Shown piece after piece: positions 16,089-27,900 of a stretch of 64,000 bases of DNA. The first letter of the stretch is position 1, and the number at the start of each line of letters is the position of its first letter. Both the position numbers and the translations under genes were made by a program. Source of the stretch: Zygnema circumcarinatum (Eukaryota > Streptophyta > Zygnematophyceae > Zygnematales > Zygnemataceae); NCBI GenBank assembly GCA_037447605.1, contig CM074813.1, positions 2,283,930 through 2,347,929 on the forward strand, in the 5' to 3' direction. Below the pieces are notes generated by a model. That model had not been told where the DNA came from. It saw only the letters and a program-made list of their open reading frames with translations, and ran no database searches.

Positions 16089-17197
16089 GGGTAGTGATAT
16101 TTCCACCCCTTTTTTGGATCCAAACACCCCTTCCCGGCCGGGCAGATTTCAAAAAGGATTAAAAACGGAAAATGCTTTTTTCACACCTTTTTGGAATCGA
16201 TACCCACCCTCCATCGGCAGATTTTATTTCTGCGAAACAAGGAAAATGATAACCCGTCACCCCATTTTGAATATCCCGCCTACCTGAATTTTTTTTCACG
16301 CGTGCGGTCATCGCAGCCGTCGATTCCCTCGCAGATCGCAACACGGCAGATCCCTATTTGATCTGCAGCCGGGCTCGGTCACAGCGAATGGCACGTGCCC
16401 ACGTATCCCGCCAAAGTCGTCTCAAAAGTTTGTCCGTACAAATGTCGTACGGACGCAACTTAAGGAACCCAGAATTTCGTACATTAGGGGGTGTCAGACT
16501 TAACAAAATCTTACGAAAAGCGTTACGAAAAAAAAGGTTACGAAAGTACTCCGCCGCGGAAGGATCGCGATTATACTGGAGTACTCGTTCTGATGTCAAA
16601 CTTACGAACACGCGTACTGAAATTTTTTAAGTCTGACACCCCCTATTGAGAGCTTGGACCAATCAAAATTTTCCACGTCAAAAAATGAAACACGTGGCAG
16701 AGTTTTATTGGCTGGGAACTAACAATGACGAGATCTCGGGCCGAGGGACGCGCGCACTCGTACGTGCGATCCGGCTTTGACGGGACTCGTGGGCGCTTTC
16801 CATTCGCTAAGATCGAGCCCGGCTGCAGATCGAACGGTGACCTGCAGTGGTGCGATCTGCGAGGGAATCGACAGCTGCGATTGACACACACGTGTGAAGG
16901 ACGGACATCCGCGAGCGATCTCGTGGCGGACGGATCTTCCGCTTCGAGCGGATTCGGGCAGGCAGATATTTCATTCCCTCAAAAAAAAATTCAGGGATGC
17001 GGGATACAGTATTCAAAATGCAGTGACGGGGTATCATTTTCCTTGGTTAGCAAAAATAAAATCATCCGACGGAAGAAGGTGGGTATCGATTCCAAAAAGG
17101 TGTGAAAAAAGCATTTTCCCTTTTTAATCCCTTTTGAAATCTGCCCGGCCGGGAAGGGGTGTTTGGATCCAAAAAAGGGGTGGAAATATCACTACCC
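16089..17197. mobile_element. Long-terminal-inverted-repeat (foldback-like) element with 8-bp target duplication
   Basis: A 1109-bp element. Its two arms, about 16089-16430 and 16770-17197, are imperfect inverted copies over more than 300 bp. The ends GGGTAGTGATATTTCCACCC match exactly. Direct repeats of ATTATCTT (16081-16088 and 17198-17205) flank it; an 8-bp duplication is typical of hAT-type transposition. There is no transposase ORF, so it is non-autonomous. The centre holds a second element (16485-16645). It sits about 480 bp upstream of the bZIP start. hAT superfamily is an inference from duplication length. Confidence 0.88.
16485..16645. mobile_element. Nested MITE with 19-bp perfect terminal inverted repeats
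   Basis: A 161-bp element lying between the arms of the larger inverted-repeat element. The left end TAGGGGGTGTCAGACTTAA (16485-16503) is the exact reverse complement of 16627-16645. If the outer TA on each side is the target duplication, this is Tc1/mariner-like. The interior is rich in TTACGAAA-type motifs. No coding capacity. Confidence 0.85.
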
Positions 17198-17675
17198 ATT
17201 ATCTTTTAGTGATCTAGAGGCTTTTCTGGGCAGAGCATATGCGGCCTTTGTGGGCAACAACGTGCGCTCATTGGCGGCGTGCTGCCCGTGTTTCTGGCTG
17301 CCCGGCTCCAGCCAGAACCAAAATTCAACAACAAAAAAAAATATATAATTAAAGCAAATCAAAATACTATTTCGGCCCTCCAACCAAACTTTTTTCAATG
17401 CCCGCCCGCCCGCCCGCCCGCCCGCCCGCCCGCCCGCCCGCCCGCCCGCCAGCCAGCCCGCCTCCCAGGGCACCGACATTTTCCCGCCATTTCCGGTCCG
17501 CTTCTCCCGCCCCCACTCGTCACCTCCCCCGCGGCCACGCGTGAACCCCCGGCCGGCAGATATCTTCAGAATGCGCCACGCGGCAATCCGTGATTCGCTC
17601 ATTCTGCCACCTCAGCCGCGCACCCCGCCAATCAGATCGTAGATTTAGATTTCCCGGCCGCGGCCCCGCCCTCAA
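17198..17675 (+). promoter_or_regulatory. Proximal upstream region of the bZIP gene
   Basis: Contains a CCCG tetranucleotide run (17400-17450, about 12 units), a CCAATC motif at 17623 and GC-rich sequence leading to the ATG. No clear TATA box. The transposon insertion just upstream separates this segment from the ACGT-rich block at 15.7-16.0 kb. Confidence 0.45.
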
Positions 17676-19024
17676 ATGCGGCCGCCACGGCCCAACCTCC
17701 GCTCGGCAGATCGACTATTGAGGAGAGGCGCAAGGATGCCCTACTCGGCCGGGCCAGCCATGGCTGCCTCCTCCGCTGCAGCATCCCAGCCATGGCGGCA
17801 GCAGCAGCAGGCCGCCTTCGGGCCGGACGTCATAGCCGCATCAGGTGCCACCTGGCATATCCCAGGCGGCGAGCAGTCCTCCGCCTGCCTGCAGGAATGG
17901 CTGCAGAGCGTGCTCCCGCCGGCGGCCTGTGCGGGGGGCAGTGGCAGAAAGGGCCTGCAAGGAGGTGCCGCCACGTGGCATGAAATGGGCGCGCCAGGTG
18001 GCGGGGAGGCGACGGACACGTGCAGTCAGGACAACGACGGGCCGCCTCGCGGGGACAGCGCGGAGGTGACGGACGAGGACGCGCTCGAAGAGGATGCGGC
18101 CGCGCTCGACGAGAAGCGCATGCGCAGGTCAGCGCGCCCGCCATGGCTGGGCTGAGCTGCATCCCCGTCCGAGGTCGTTGATAGAATAGAAATCAGGAGA
18201 GGGGCCTGCAGGAGGCAGAGAGAAAAAGGAAGGGGGAGAGAGAAAGGGAGAGGGAGTGGGGAGGGACTCCTGGCCTCTGTCGGCTGTCTGTCTGTCTGTC
18301 TGACACGTGGCGGGCGGTGGAGTGGTGCAGGATGCTGTCGAACCGCGCGTCGGCGAAGCGGTCGCGGCAGCGGCGGCAGGAGCGCTTGGGCGCGCTCGAA
18401 GTGCAGTGCGCGAACTTGCGCGTCGAGCGCGCTGCGACCGCGCGCCGCCTCAAGGACGCGCTACACGACAACGCGCTCCTCCGCGCCGACCTCGCGCAAG
18501 CGCGCGCCGAACTCGGTCAGCTCAAGGCCGCGCAGGGCGGGGCGGCGGAGGGGGCGGCGGGAGAGGGAAGGGAGGGAGAGGGGGAGAGGGAGGGGGAGGA
18601 GGGGGGAGAGGGAAGGGAGGGAGGGGGAGAGGGAAGGGAGGGAGGGGAGGGAGGGGAGAGTCCGACTGTAGTGAATTTAGAGAAGGGAGAGGGGGGTGTG
18701 GGAGGGGAGGTCTGCGAGAATAGTGGGAGGGGGAAGAGGAGGGGGAGGGGGGTGGAGGAGAGGGAGACGGGGGGAAGGAATAGGGGGGAAGAGTCGGCCA
18801 TGGCGGAGGAGGGTTGTGGGGGGAGAGGAGGGAAGAGGCGGGCGTTGGGGCATGGTGAAAGGAAGAGGCCGGCGGGGGGGGAGGCTCGTGCTGACGTGGC
18901 GGGGCTCTTGGTCAACGCCGAAGGGACACGTGGCAGTGGGGTTGACGAGGGAGGGCTCTTGGCGCCCGAAGCGTATGTCGACGTCAGCCGGTGGCTCGAC
19001 TCGCTGGATTGTTTGGTCGGCTGA
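17676..19024 (+). CDS. bZIP transcription factor, group-C-like
   Basis: DNA-binding dimeric transcription factor expected to bind ACGT-core elements. Exons 17676-18127 and 18331-19024 join in phase (AG|G) to 381 residues, bringing DEKRMRR directly before MLSNRASAKRSRQRRQERL at about residues 145-170. The basic region has the invariant N-x7-R (NRASAKRSR). A leucine zipper follows (LGALEVQ, NLRVER, ALHDNALLRADLAQARAEL), with the short spacing and DNxLLxxD pattern of plant group C (Opaque2-like) proteins. The N-terminal part is Ala/Gly/acid-rich (TDEDALEEDAAALDEK). The region after the zipper is a Gly/Glu/Arg low-complexity tract produced by a GGGA-rich DNA run (18540-18780). The end, YVDVSRWLDSLDCLVG, is better ordered. 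In-frame Mets at residues 21 and 29 are alternative starts. ACGTGGC motifs occur in its intron and near its 3' end. Confidence 0.9.
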
Positions 19025-19720
19025 AGGGGACACGTGGCAGCTTCTGGGCAAGTTTCGCCACTTTCTAGAGAAGGGCTCGTAGTATGTGCAGAAGGTTAAT
19101 AAGCTTATCAATGCGGCCGTGGTTGATTGGTCCCTCGAAATATATAATTTATATTTTTTAGGCGCATGCGCAGCTATGGCGGTTCTTCCGGTTGCATCAT
19201 GTACTTATGTGTCTGAGACTCTGGGTATACATGCATGCATCCATGCATGTATGGCACGGGAGAATACTTTGGGTCCATGTGGAGGCATATAGATGAAGAT
19301 GTAGAGGTAGAAAGGCTGAGGTCGCAGCTCTAGTGACGTCACGCTCACTGGCTGAGTCTAGAAAGGAAGCAGATCGTCCTGCGAAGCTGTGAAGGACAGC
19401 TTCGCAAGTTTACATGTGCAGTTTTGTTGTAAAGAGGAGAAGGGAACGCAGATGATGATGATGACGATGATGGCAAGAAGGCTCTTGTTTTCAGCGCCGA
19501 TTTGGCTCTGTGATGATCTCCCATCTGGTGTCGCATAACTGGATCTGGTTTTTGGGTCATATATTTGTTATTATGAAATGCTGGTCTCGTCTCCCTGTCG
19601 TCCCCTCTTGCACGTTTTTTCAAAATTCGGAACGCAGATCAGAAGGTAAATGCCAGCCAGAAGTGCAGACAGGCGGAGCTCTGCTCTGCGTGCAAGCGCG
19701 CTTCGCTGCTGCTGTGGCGA

Positions 19721-19835
19721 GGGAGGGAGGGAGNNNNNNNNNNGAGGGGAGGGAGGGGAGGGAGGGAGGGAGGGAGGGGAGGGAGGAGGGAGGGAGGGGA
19801 GGAGGGGAGGGAGGGGGAAGGGAGGGGAGGGAGGG
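19721..19835. repeat. GGGA microsatellite with assembly gap
   Basis: Purine-only (GGGA/GGGGA)n tract interrupted by ten Ns at 19734-19743. The true length is unknown; the gap marks a stretch the assembly could not resolve. Confidence 0.9.
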
Positions 19836-19888
19836 TTACCTGTTCACTCCGTACAGTGCAATCCGTAACAGGGCTTCTTTGTCCATAG

Positions 19889-19992
19889 GACCTTTGTGAC
19901 CAGTGGTTATTCCTCGTGGTTCCCCGCGATAATTTATGTTGTTCATGTGCATTGATGGCATCGCCATTCGTGCGATCAACGCTACACCGCCC
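19889..19992 (+). repeat. Dispersed repeat family, copy E (inverted relative to A-D)
   Basis: Reverse complement matches the family head: GGCGATGCCATCAA, GGGGAACCACGAGGAA and GGTCACAAAGGTCC in the same order as copies A and D. Only about 100 bp are retained, ending at the shared terminus. It is the only copy in this orientation in the window. Confidence 0.65.
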
Positions 19993-20639
19993 CTCGCAAC
20001 AAACAACGTGGGCCTCTCATGATTTGAAGTTTTGAATGAACTCGCCCTCATGGAACGACCTACTGCCCGGAAACCTCGTGCAATGGTCGCCGGTTCCCCA
20101 TTGGCTGCTGACCCGCCAGCGTGGCGTTTAAAGACCTTTTTATTTTAAAAGAGTACTGTAACGGAAGCCCAGGATCGAGGGCAATTGCCGTACAGGCCGG
20201 GCGATTACCACAAGGCCCCTGCCTTCTCGCTCGTGCATTCCCACCATGCGATTGGTCGTTGCGCGAGGCGATCCCTTTCTGGCCAATCCGCGTCCTCCGC
20301 CTCGCGGCGACCGTCATCGCACCTGCGACGCCGCCGCCTTGTGGACGGTCGTGGGAAGGCGTTGACCGCGGCCCATCCGACGGTCCAGAGGAAGCCCGGC
20401 AGCCAGGGATGACGTTATCCCGCACCTTCCGGGAAAATGTACCGCCGACATTGCCAGCTGTTGGACTTGTAGCTCACCCAAGCGACAAATAATAGCCGCC
20501 TTAAATGCCAGCTGTCGTCGCACGTTATCGTGGACTATTAGCCACGTCGGATCCAATGAAGGCACGCACTGTGATTGGCCGCCGTGAGATTCGCGTCAGC
20601 CTCGAGTAACTGCTCGAGTGGTGCGCCTCGATTAGCGCT

Positions 20640-20710
20640 ACTAACACGATATAGATACGATATACAATACGATATAATCTGCGTATCGTATCGCATCCTA
20701 TCGTATTAAT
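20640..20710. repeat. ACGATA-rich inverted repeat
   Basis: Several copies of ATACGATA on one side (20650-20680) face TATCGTAT copies on the other (20690-20706), so the segment can fold into an AT-rich hairpin. It lies between convergent genes. Too irregular to call a terminator. Confidence 0.45.
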
Positions 20711-21945
20711 CGTGGCATTTGGTCGAATTTCTCTGACCAGCTCCCGATCTGACGGATCCAATCCAATGCAGATCGGACGGACGGGGCACTCCGCGACCGA
20801 AATATTCAACGGTCAGTAGGCACAGCTAACCGTAGACCTAAGGTTCGTAGGCCTCGCTGGCATGACCTCATACAGTCTGTCGTTATCGAAAACAAAGGTC
20901 AATGAAGGCCTTAACCGACAAATATTCGTACTTATTTGGGCGTCACGATGACGCATGAGCAGGTCTGACCGCCGTCCTCTTGCGAGCGGCGTTTAATGCG
21001 CGAGTTTCCGCGACTCGCTGTGAAGCATGAATATCGGCCGGGCGGTTTCATGACCGCTTGATGACGCCCGTGGCATGTTTGCTGGCGTCATACAACGTTC
21101 GGGGCTACCACGCGTGCGGACGTTACGGTCAACGGACGAGCTGAACTGTACGAATACCGTTCTCAGTCACAGTTGTTTTAATCGGGACGGAACGGCGTGA
21201 TTGACACGTGTGTCGATCCGGCTTAACCGGCGTAGATAAAAAAGAACGACAAAAATACACACAAAGGGATGTTGTGGAAGGTAAGTGTCCGCTTCCTCTG
21301 ACGCGCGTGCTGCTGTTCGATGATGATCTCTGGTTCTGTGATAGAGGACGGACGGACGGCCTCGCAGCCCTCTTCATGGAGGCGTGAGCTGCTGACAAGC
21401 AGACGTTGGCTGCACAAGGAAAGGGCGGCCCAAGTACACGTCGAACACTCGCAGGCGGCATGCCTCGAGGTGGAGAGGGGAATGCGCAGAGGGGAAGGGA
21501 GGAAGGCGGGAGAAGGAAAGAGAGAACGGGCCGAGCAGGGAGGGGCTCAGCCAGCCAGAGATCGGGGCACACCCTAAGGCCGACGCGTAGGCAAAGCCGT
21601 GAGAAATATTTGACAGTGTCTGCATGTCCGTACACAGCCCAAGCACAAAGCGCATTCCAGTGCCAAAATCGCCAATAGGAAATCTGCAAACTATACGCCC
21701 TACAGCAAATCACTACTTCCCCACAGCAAAAGGGCAAAAAGAATAGACCTACCAAACGCCCCTCTGCTCCAACCGCCGTCTCGCCACTCCATGGTAAGAC
21801 CACCCTCCACACCAACAACGCTATATTCCTCTCCCTCGGAACCCAACGCTATAGAATTCCTGGAAGCTCGCAACGCGGCCCCTCCCTATCTCGCTTGCAT
21901 CCTTTAAAAGTGTAACCAAGCCTGCTTTTGCTCTAATATCCGTGC

Positions 21946-24900
21946 CTAGTAGCCGGGCATGGGGGGCATGCCGTACGAAGGCATGGCTCCGGCGCCATAG
22001 CCCGGGTCGAAACCAGGAGCCGACATGCCAGGTGGCGCAGGGAGAGCCAATGGCAACAACTGCTGATACATGTTCTGCAAGTGGAAAGTGGAGGCCATTG
22101 TAACGTCAACCAGAGGACGGTAAAAGGCCTAGTTATGAAAACCACTAAGGCCTTAGCAACCCCATAGGGATTTGAAAGAGCCGAATGGTGCAAGTATGCT
22201 TTGTCGCGGGAGAGGGTGAGGTGGGACGAGGAACTTACCGCCTTTGCAATGACCTCTTTCTCCTCCTCAGCCTTCGCCTTCTGCTCCTTATGAGCCGCCT
22301 CCTTGTCCTTCATGAGCTCGTCCACCTTGCTTGAATACTCACGCAAGAACTGAAAAATGGAAAAAAAAAGGAGTATTCACTCAGTCTCTCAAGCACAAGA
22401 AGCTTCCGATGTTCGAACTTCCATGCATTGTTGTTGACTTACGATGGAAAGTTTAAAGGATAAGCAAAGTTTCCAGAAACAAGTTCAAGAGGATATTAGA
22501 GAAAAGCGTGAGGATAGAGACCTCAGATAGTGAGCGATCAAGTACCTGGAGCATGTAGGGCATGACAAAGTCCTGCATGTTGTTGAGCCACGCAAGCTCA
22601 ACCGCCACATCCGGACGAATAAGGTCGTAACACGTGTACAGGCATGCGGCAAAGCATTCCTTCTTGTCCTGAAAAAGGTGTCCGGCAAAAACCACATCAC
22701 TTCAAGTTGTCAGTTCAACGAAGAGCACACCCTTCACTTCCTCCAGAGTCAAATGAAGTAAAAGTGCAAGCTGTATTCCTGGTCTAAGCCTATTCTGAGA
22801 GTGCTTTAGCAAAGCAAGTTCGAAATCTCCGCTGACCTCATCGATGAAGAAGGTGAGGAGCTCCTCTGCCAGTTCCCTGTCACCAGACTGAGACGCAGTC
22901 TCCATGGCGTCCTTGTACAGTTTGTCCTTCTTTGAAAGGGCCACACTCTGCCTCCACCTGCCTGACATCTTGTAGATGAAAGCAGCAATCCGCCGGAACT
23001 CCAACAACTCGTGCTTCTCTACCTGCAGCCAAAGGGAGTATCCACAAACATTAAACGTTGAAATTACCTCACTACAGGCTGAGCGCATCCCCCGAGACAA
23101 AGAAAGAACAAAACAGAAACACACTCTCGCTTACCTTTCCCCCCCACTCTCTCTCCTCTCTGCCTCCCCGACATAACCTCTCAAAAATTTCCCTACTCAC
23201 CCTCTGAGCCAAAGAAATCTGGTCAAAGTTGTCATGCATATCGATTGACTCGCGCAGACGATCATAGTCCTCCTCTTCAATGTAAAGGTTGTTGAGCGCT
23301 TCATTAACTGCTACAATGTTATTACTTTGCACCGCCACCAAGTACGGCTTCACCAAAGGAAGGTGTCCCGCCTGTCGACACAAAAACATACCAACACAAT
23401 TCTTACTTATAAAAGTATCCCATAGCAGGATATGTACACGTAGCTTAAACGAGGGAGGAAACAGAGAAACCGAACAAAACACTTATCAGGTTATCTCGAG
23501 AAAAAGGTTATGGCATGTGCAAACCTTCTTCATCATGTCCACAACTCGCGTGTGGTCAACTCGGGGTGCTAACACATTCAAGAGATCGTTTATAAGGTCG
23601 GGATGTTCCAGAAGATAAAACTGGATTGAGCGGTAGTATAACTCCAGATTTGCCACTTTCACGGCAACATCTTTGAACTGAAACCACAAAACACAATAAT
23701 TTGAGAGGGTAAGCAACGAGCATCAAAACCGAACTTATCTACAGCAAAGGGAGAAACCACGAGCTGTTGGGCAGACGTCGATTAAACAAGCTGAGTTGAA
23801 ACAGGATGAAAATATCAACAGAGCATAAGCACAGATTCATCATAAGCTCACCTGAGAATGGTCCCAAGCCTCAGGAGAGTGGCTCATGATAGTCGCTGCA
23901 GCATTGTCATATTCGTCGTATGTGATGTATAGGTAAGTGAGCTCCTTCCAGTGCTGTAGCTCATCACACACGCGAATAAGCTTTGGAATGTTGATGCGAG
24001 TGGAGAAGAGCTTGAGATGCTCCATGAGTTTGTCCGGGCGATATCGCGCATAGCATGCTCCAAGTTCAGTGAAGATGCCCATATGAGCACGTTCCAAACC
24101 AAGCCCACTCTCCAAAAGACTAATGAGCTCATCAAAGCGACCACGGTTTTGGTAGTAGTCGCAGACTTCCTCAAGGTCATCCACCTGCAAAGTCACTCGC
24201 AGCAGTTTGCGCTAAGAAACAAAGCATATGCATGATTGCAGCACAAGTGGAGTTAACCAAACACCGACAATTTCAAAGAAGGGCACATGCAATAAGGCGA
24301 AAAGAAATAAACTCAGAGACCGCGATGAGAAGCTGACCTGCACAATGATGTTGAGACCGGCGATTTGGGCAAGGCGAAACTCTTCCTCATCCACACATGC
24401 GAAACAGACCTCCTTCCATGTACGAGCACTGTTTGCCTTTCTTGCAGCATCCACTGCCGCTTGGAATTGCTTCAACTTCAGAAGAGTGCTGGCTAGGCGA
24501 GCCCAGTTGGAGATGTGAGTGAAGATGATCTTCGCAGCCTCATACAACTCTTCGTCAAACATGCGATCGCCGACGCTTTGCAGGTTCGCAACATGAGGTG
24601 TCTGAATGAAATCCTCGATCTCACCCAACTTGTCGATCTTGGCATACGCATAGACCAATTCAGCATCCACTTTTGGCTCCTTCACCTTCTTGCGGACCAT
24701 CATCAAGTACTCCACCATGTCATGGTATGCATCCACACGCTCAGCAGCTCGAATGACATCTAGGAATTGTGTTGCATCATTCGCTCTGATGAAGGAGGCA
24801 ATAGCATCAGACACCAAGTCCTCCTTCAGCTGAGCCTTTCCGACCTGAGACCATACATCATCCTCCTCCACTCGGTTTGCGAACTCTACAGCTCGATCAA

Positions 24901-27900
24901 TGCTTTCAATGTTATCGAGGAGAACATTGACAGCTTGCACATTGAGGCTGAACTTCTTGAATATGGCGAAGGCTTCCTCATAAAGCTCACTTCCAACAGC
25001 GATCTCTCCCACTGCAGGTCCGTCAAAGTTGTCGAGTCGGTTGATGTAATCCATGACCCGGGTTGTGTCGGCTTTGATGGCAGTGAGAATGAGCAGATTC
25101 TGTAAGTTAGGGTTACCGCTGAATGCGGAGTTCTGGAGGACGATCTTTTCCAGCAATTCGATCAGTTCATGCGGCAGGTCAGCAGTCATGAAGGCCTTCA
25201 CTGTCACTGAGACCTGGTCAGGATTCTTGCTTTCTGGCAGAGCCGTGGAGACAACCTGCATAAGAAATACGCATTCCAAGAACCGATCATATGAGGATGG
25301 ACGACATTAGAATGGATCAGAAGTCAATGACACATGTAACAGCATGTAGCTTACAAAGAGAAACGTCCATTGACAGCGGCAATAAAATGAAGCATCACTT
25401 GAACAAGAGCAGCACATTGCAGTGTACCTGATCAATGAGCTGCCTGCGGAATGGGTTGTCAGGATCAAGCACTTTCTCCCACAATGCTGGCTCCATCCTC
25501 TCCACCACATACCTGCAGCCGAGATCGATAACACCATAGGCAGCATTCTTAATGTGAAAACGATCAACTATGAATAGCTACAACGCTCACAGTTTGTTCA
25601 TCTGATATGTTGTCTATTGATTTCTTGGTGAAAGAACTCGCTTCCAACTCTTGACCGAAAATCATATAAGCGCATTAGAAGTGACTAAGAAGACTACAAA
25701 GTTCCTGAAGGTTACACACACACACAAGTAAATCAACGGCAACTAGTGACCTCCCCACTCATGCCTTGTTTCCCAGTCGGATGATACGAGTCAAATCTAC
25801 CCCATATTCGTTATGTATCAGCATCGTCAGCGGAGTCGAGCAACTTGTCAGCATAAACCTTACCTCGCTTGCAGCTTGAATAAGGAGTTTTTGTTTGTGA
25901 CAGAAACCAGCTCCTCGTCACAAAGGCCGCGCTTGTATGCCACCACCGCCAAGGTGGGATCGCGCTTTTCACAGTACTTGCCCACAACCTTGGAGTCGTA
26001 GTAGGGATTGGTTGTGAGGAAATGTTCCGGATTATTGTTTGTGTCGATGATGATCTTTCCGAGAGCATTGTGAACATGCACATCTTGACTGCCTTCGCTC
26101 ACCAAGTGCTCCAAGAATTGAGTGAGCAGGCGCAGTCGATTGCTGTACACGCACCGCAGACAGGAAACAAGTTTAGAAGACAAAGGATGTGGAGGAAGAA
26201 CTTCCCCTGTGCTCGGAGGGTTGTAAATGTTCGTGTTAGAAAGAAACATTGGATGAGCACAACCCTTGCAAGAGAGCGGGCTTGGATGCAGACTCATATG
26301 CTTCAGACCTGGGTCAATGCTACGTTATTTAGAAGACCATAGCCAAACTATTGAATAACGACGTAACCATTGCGTAAAGACGTTCATAAAAAATATAACA
26401 CAAGAAAATGTCTCAGGATGCGTTGAGATATTGTAGCCTTAAATAGCCTCAGACGGGTACAGCATGACAATGACACCATCGCAATATGTCAACCGTAAAA
26501 CGAACTACAAAACGTTCATATGTTTGGAGCCCCATTGAAGTTGTTGATTTTATCATATATATGTGAATCACGTTGTCCATTAACGTCCACTTTGCTTGCT
26601 TCTAGCTAGCGCAGACATTTGTTAACACAGCTAGGAAAACCAAGAACTCCAAGCTAAGCACACACACAAAGGCAGAGTGCATATGCCACGCACCGTTTCT
26701 CGCATTCTTCGACGAGTGGTTCGACTGGCAGCAGCGACCGCACAGAGAGGATGAGATTTTTGATGAAGTCTTCCGGACACTCATCGTCGAGGAGTTGGCC
26801 TACAACCAGTGGTGCATTGCTTGGATTCACCTGAAGATCAGGTTCAAACATACACCAAATCAGGAATGAAATGTATAAACAGCAGCACACAAGAACGTTA
26901 TGCTCTAATAACATCACTACAGAATCTCTCCCTCTATCCATGATACAGAAAAGGTAGGGCCGGCTGCAAAAGAAGGTAAGTTACCGATGTTTAAGTTTAC
27001 CGATGGTTAAAATTGTTGAGTCAAAAAAATGTTCAGAAGTGAAGCAGGCTTATACTGCTCTGAGGGCAGTTACAAAGGGCAGAATGTTCACTGACCTTCT
27101 GCACGTATCCCTCGATGTAGCGCAGCATATTGTTCGTGTACAGGTAATGTGTGAGATCAGGCACGAAATTGAATCGATCGCAGACATTGATGAGAGGCCT
27201 TGCGTCGGGTAGCTTTGATTCCATGAGAAAATTCTTTGTGCGCTCCGCATCATAGAAGTTGGACTCTCGAGTCACTCGCTCAACCTCCTTGATCTGCCCA
27301 GTCTTTGCAGCTGCCTCGATGTATTTGAAATGAATTTCAGGATCCTCACTGCAAGTCACAAGAAGCAAAGGCAAGATTAAGCACTGCATTAAAGAAAACT
27401 TCGCCCCTGCATGTCCAATCACCACAAATCTAAGCCTTGAAACGGAGTGCAGGAATCAGGAGTTTTAGCAGGACAAACACAATGTTTCATAAACTCAACC
27501 ACAAATACTGGTAACTTGTCCCATGGCTGAAAGCTGCTCGACGTCAAAGCCTCGAGAACGGAAGTTTTGGAACAGAATGTACCGAAGAGAATGCATCGAA
27601 TTGAGCTAACGTTTGCTTTTGTTCGTAAAATCGATTGCCAATGCTAGTCGGGTTAAAGAATGCTTGAATCAACGCACCTGGTGGACAAATAGGCCCCCAA
27701 GAAGAAGAAAAGACCCTCATATGACTTGAACTGCTCGAACAGCTTCACACAATCGTGGACTCCCAATTGGTCCGCGTACTCCTTGGCAACCTGCTCAGAA
27801 GGGAACCCCGGCCATCTCCAGTCAAATACACGTCAGCAACCTACCAAATAAAGCGCACTGCTCAGAATTTGTGCCCAAATTTATAGTGAAATTCATGTAG

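Larger units (their letters stand above)
19025..21945. other. Intergenic region between convergent bZIP and clathrin genes
   Basis: About 2.9 kb. Contents: a GGGA tract with a 10-base N gap (19721-19835), repeat copy E (19889-19992), several CCAAT and ACGT motifs (20.1-20.6 kb), and an ACGATA-rich hairpin region (20640-20710). A 229-codon minus-strand frame (21129-21818) lies just past the clathrin stop, has no recognisable domain and is probably 3' UTR or chance. Confidence 0.5.

Noticed and set aside
21129-21818. 229-codon minus-strand open frame after the clathrin stop
   Set aside because: Lies immediately downstream of a complete clathrin gene on the same strand, low-complexity and without any family resemblance.
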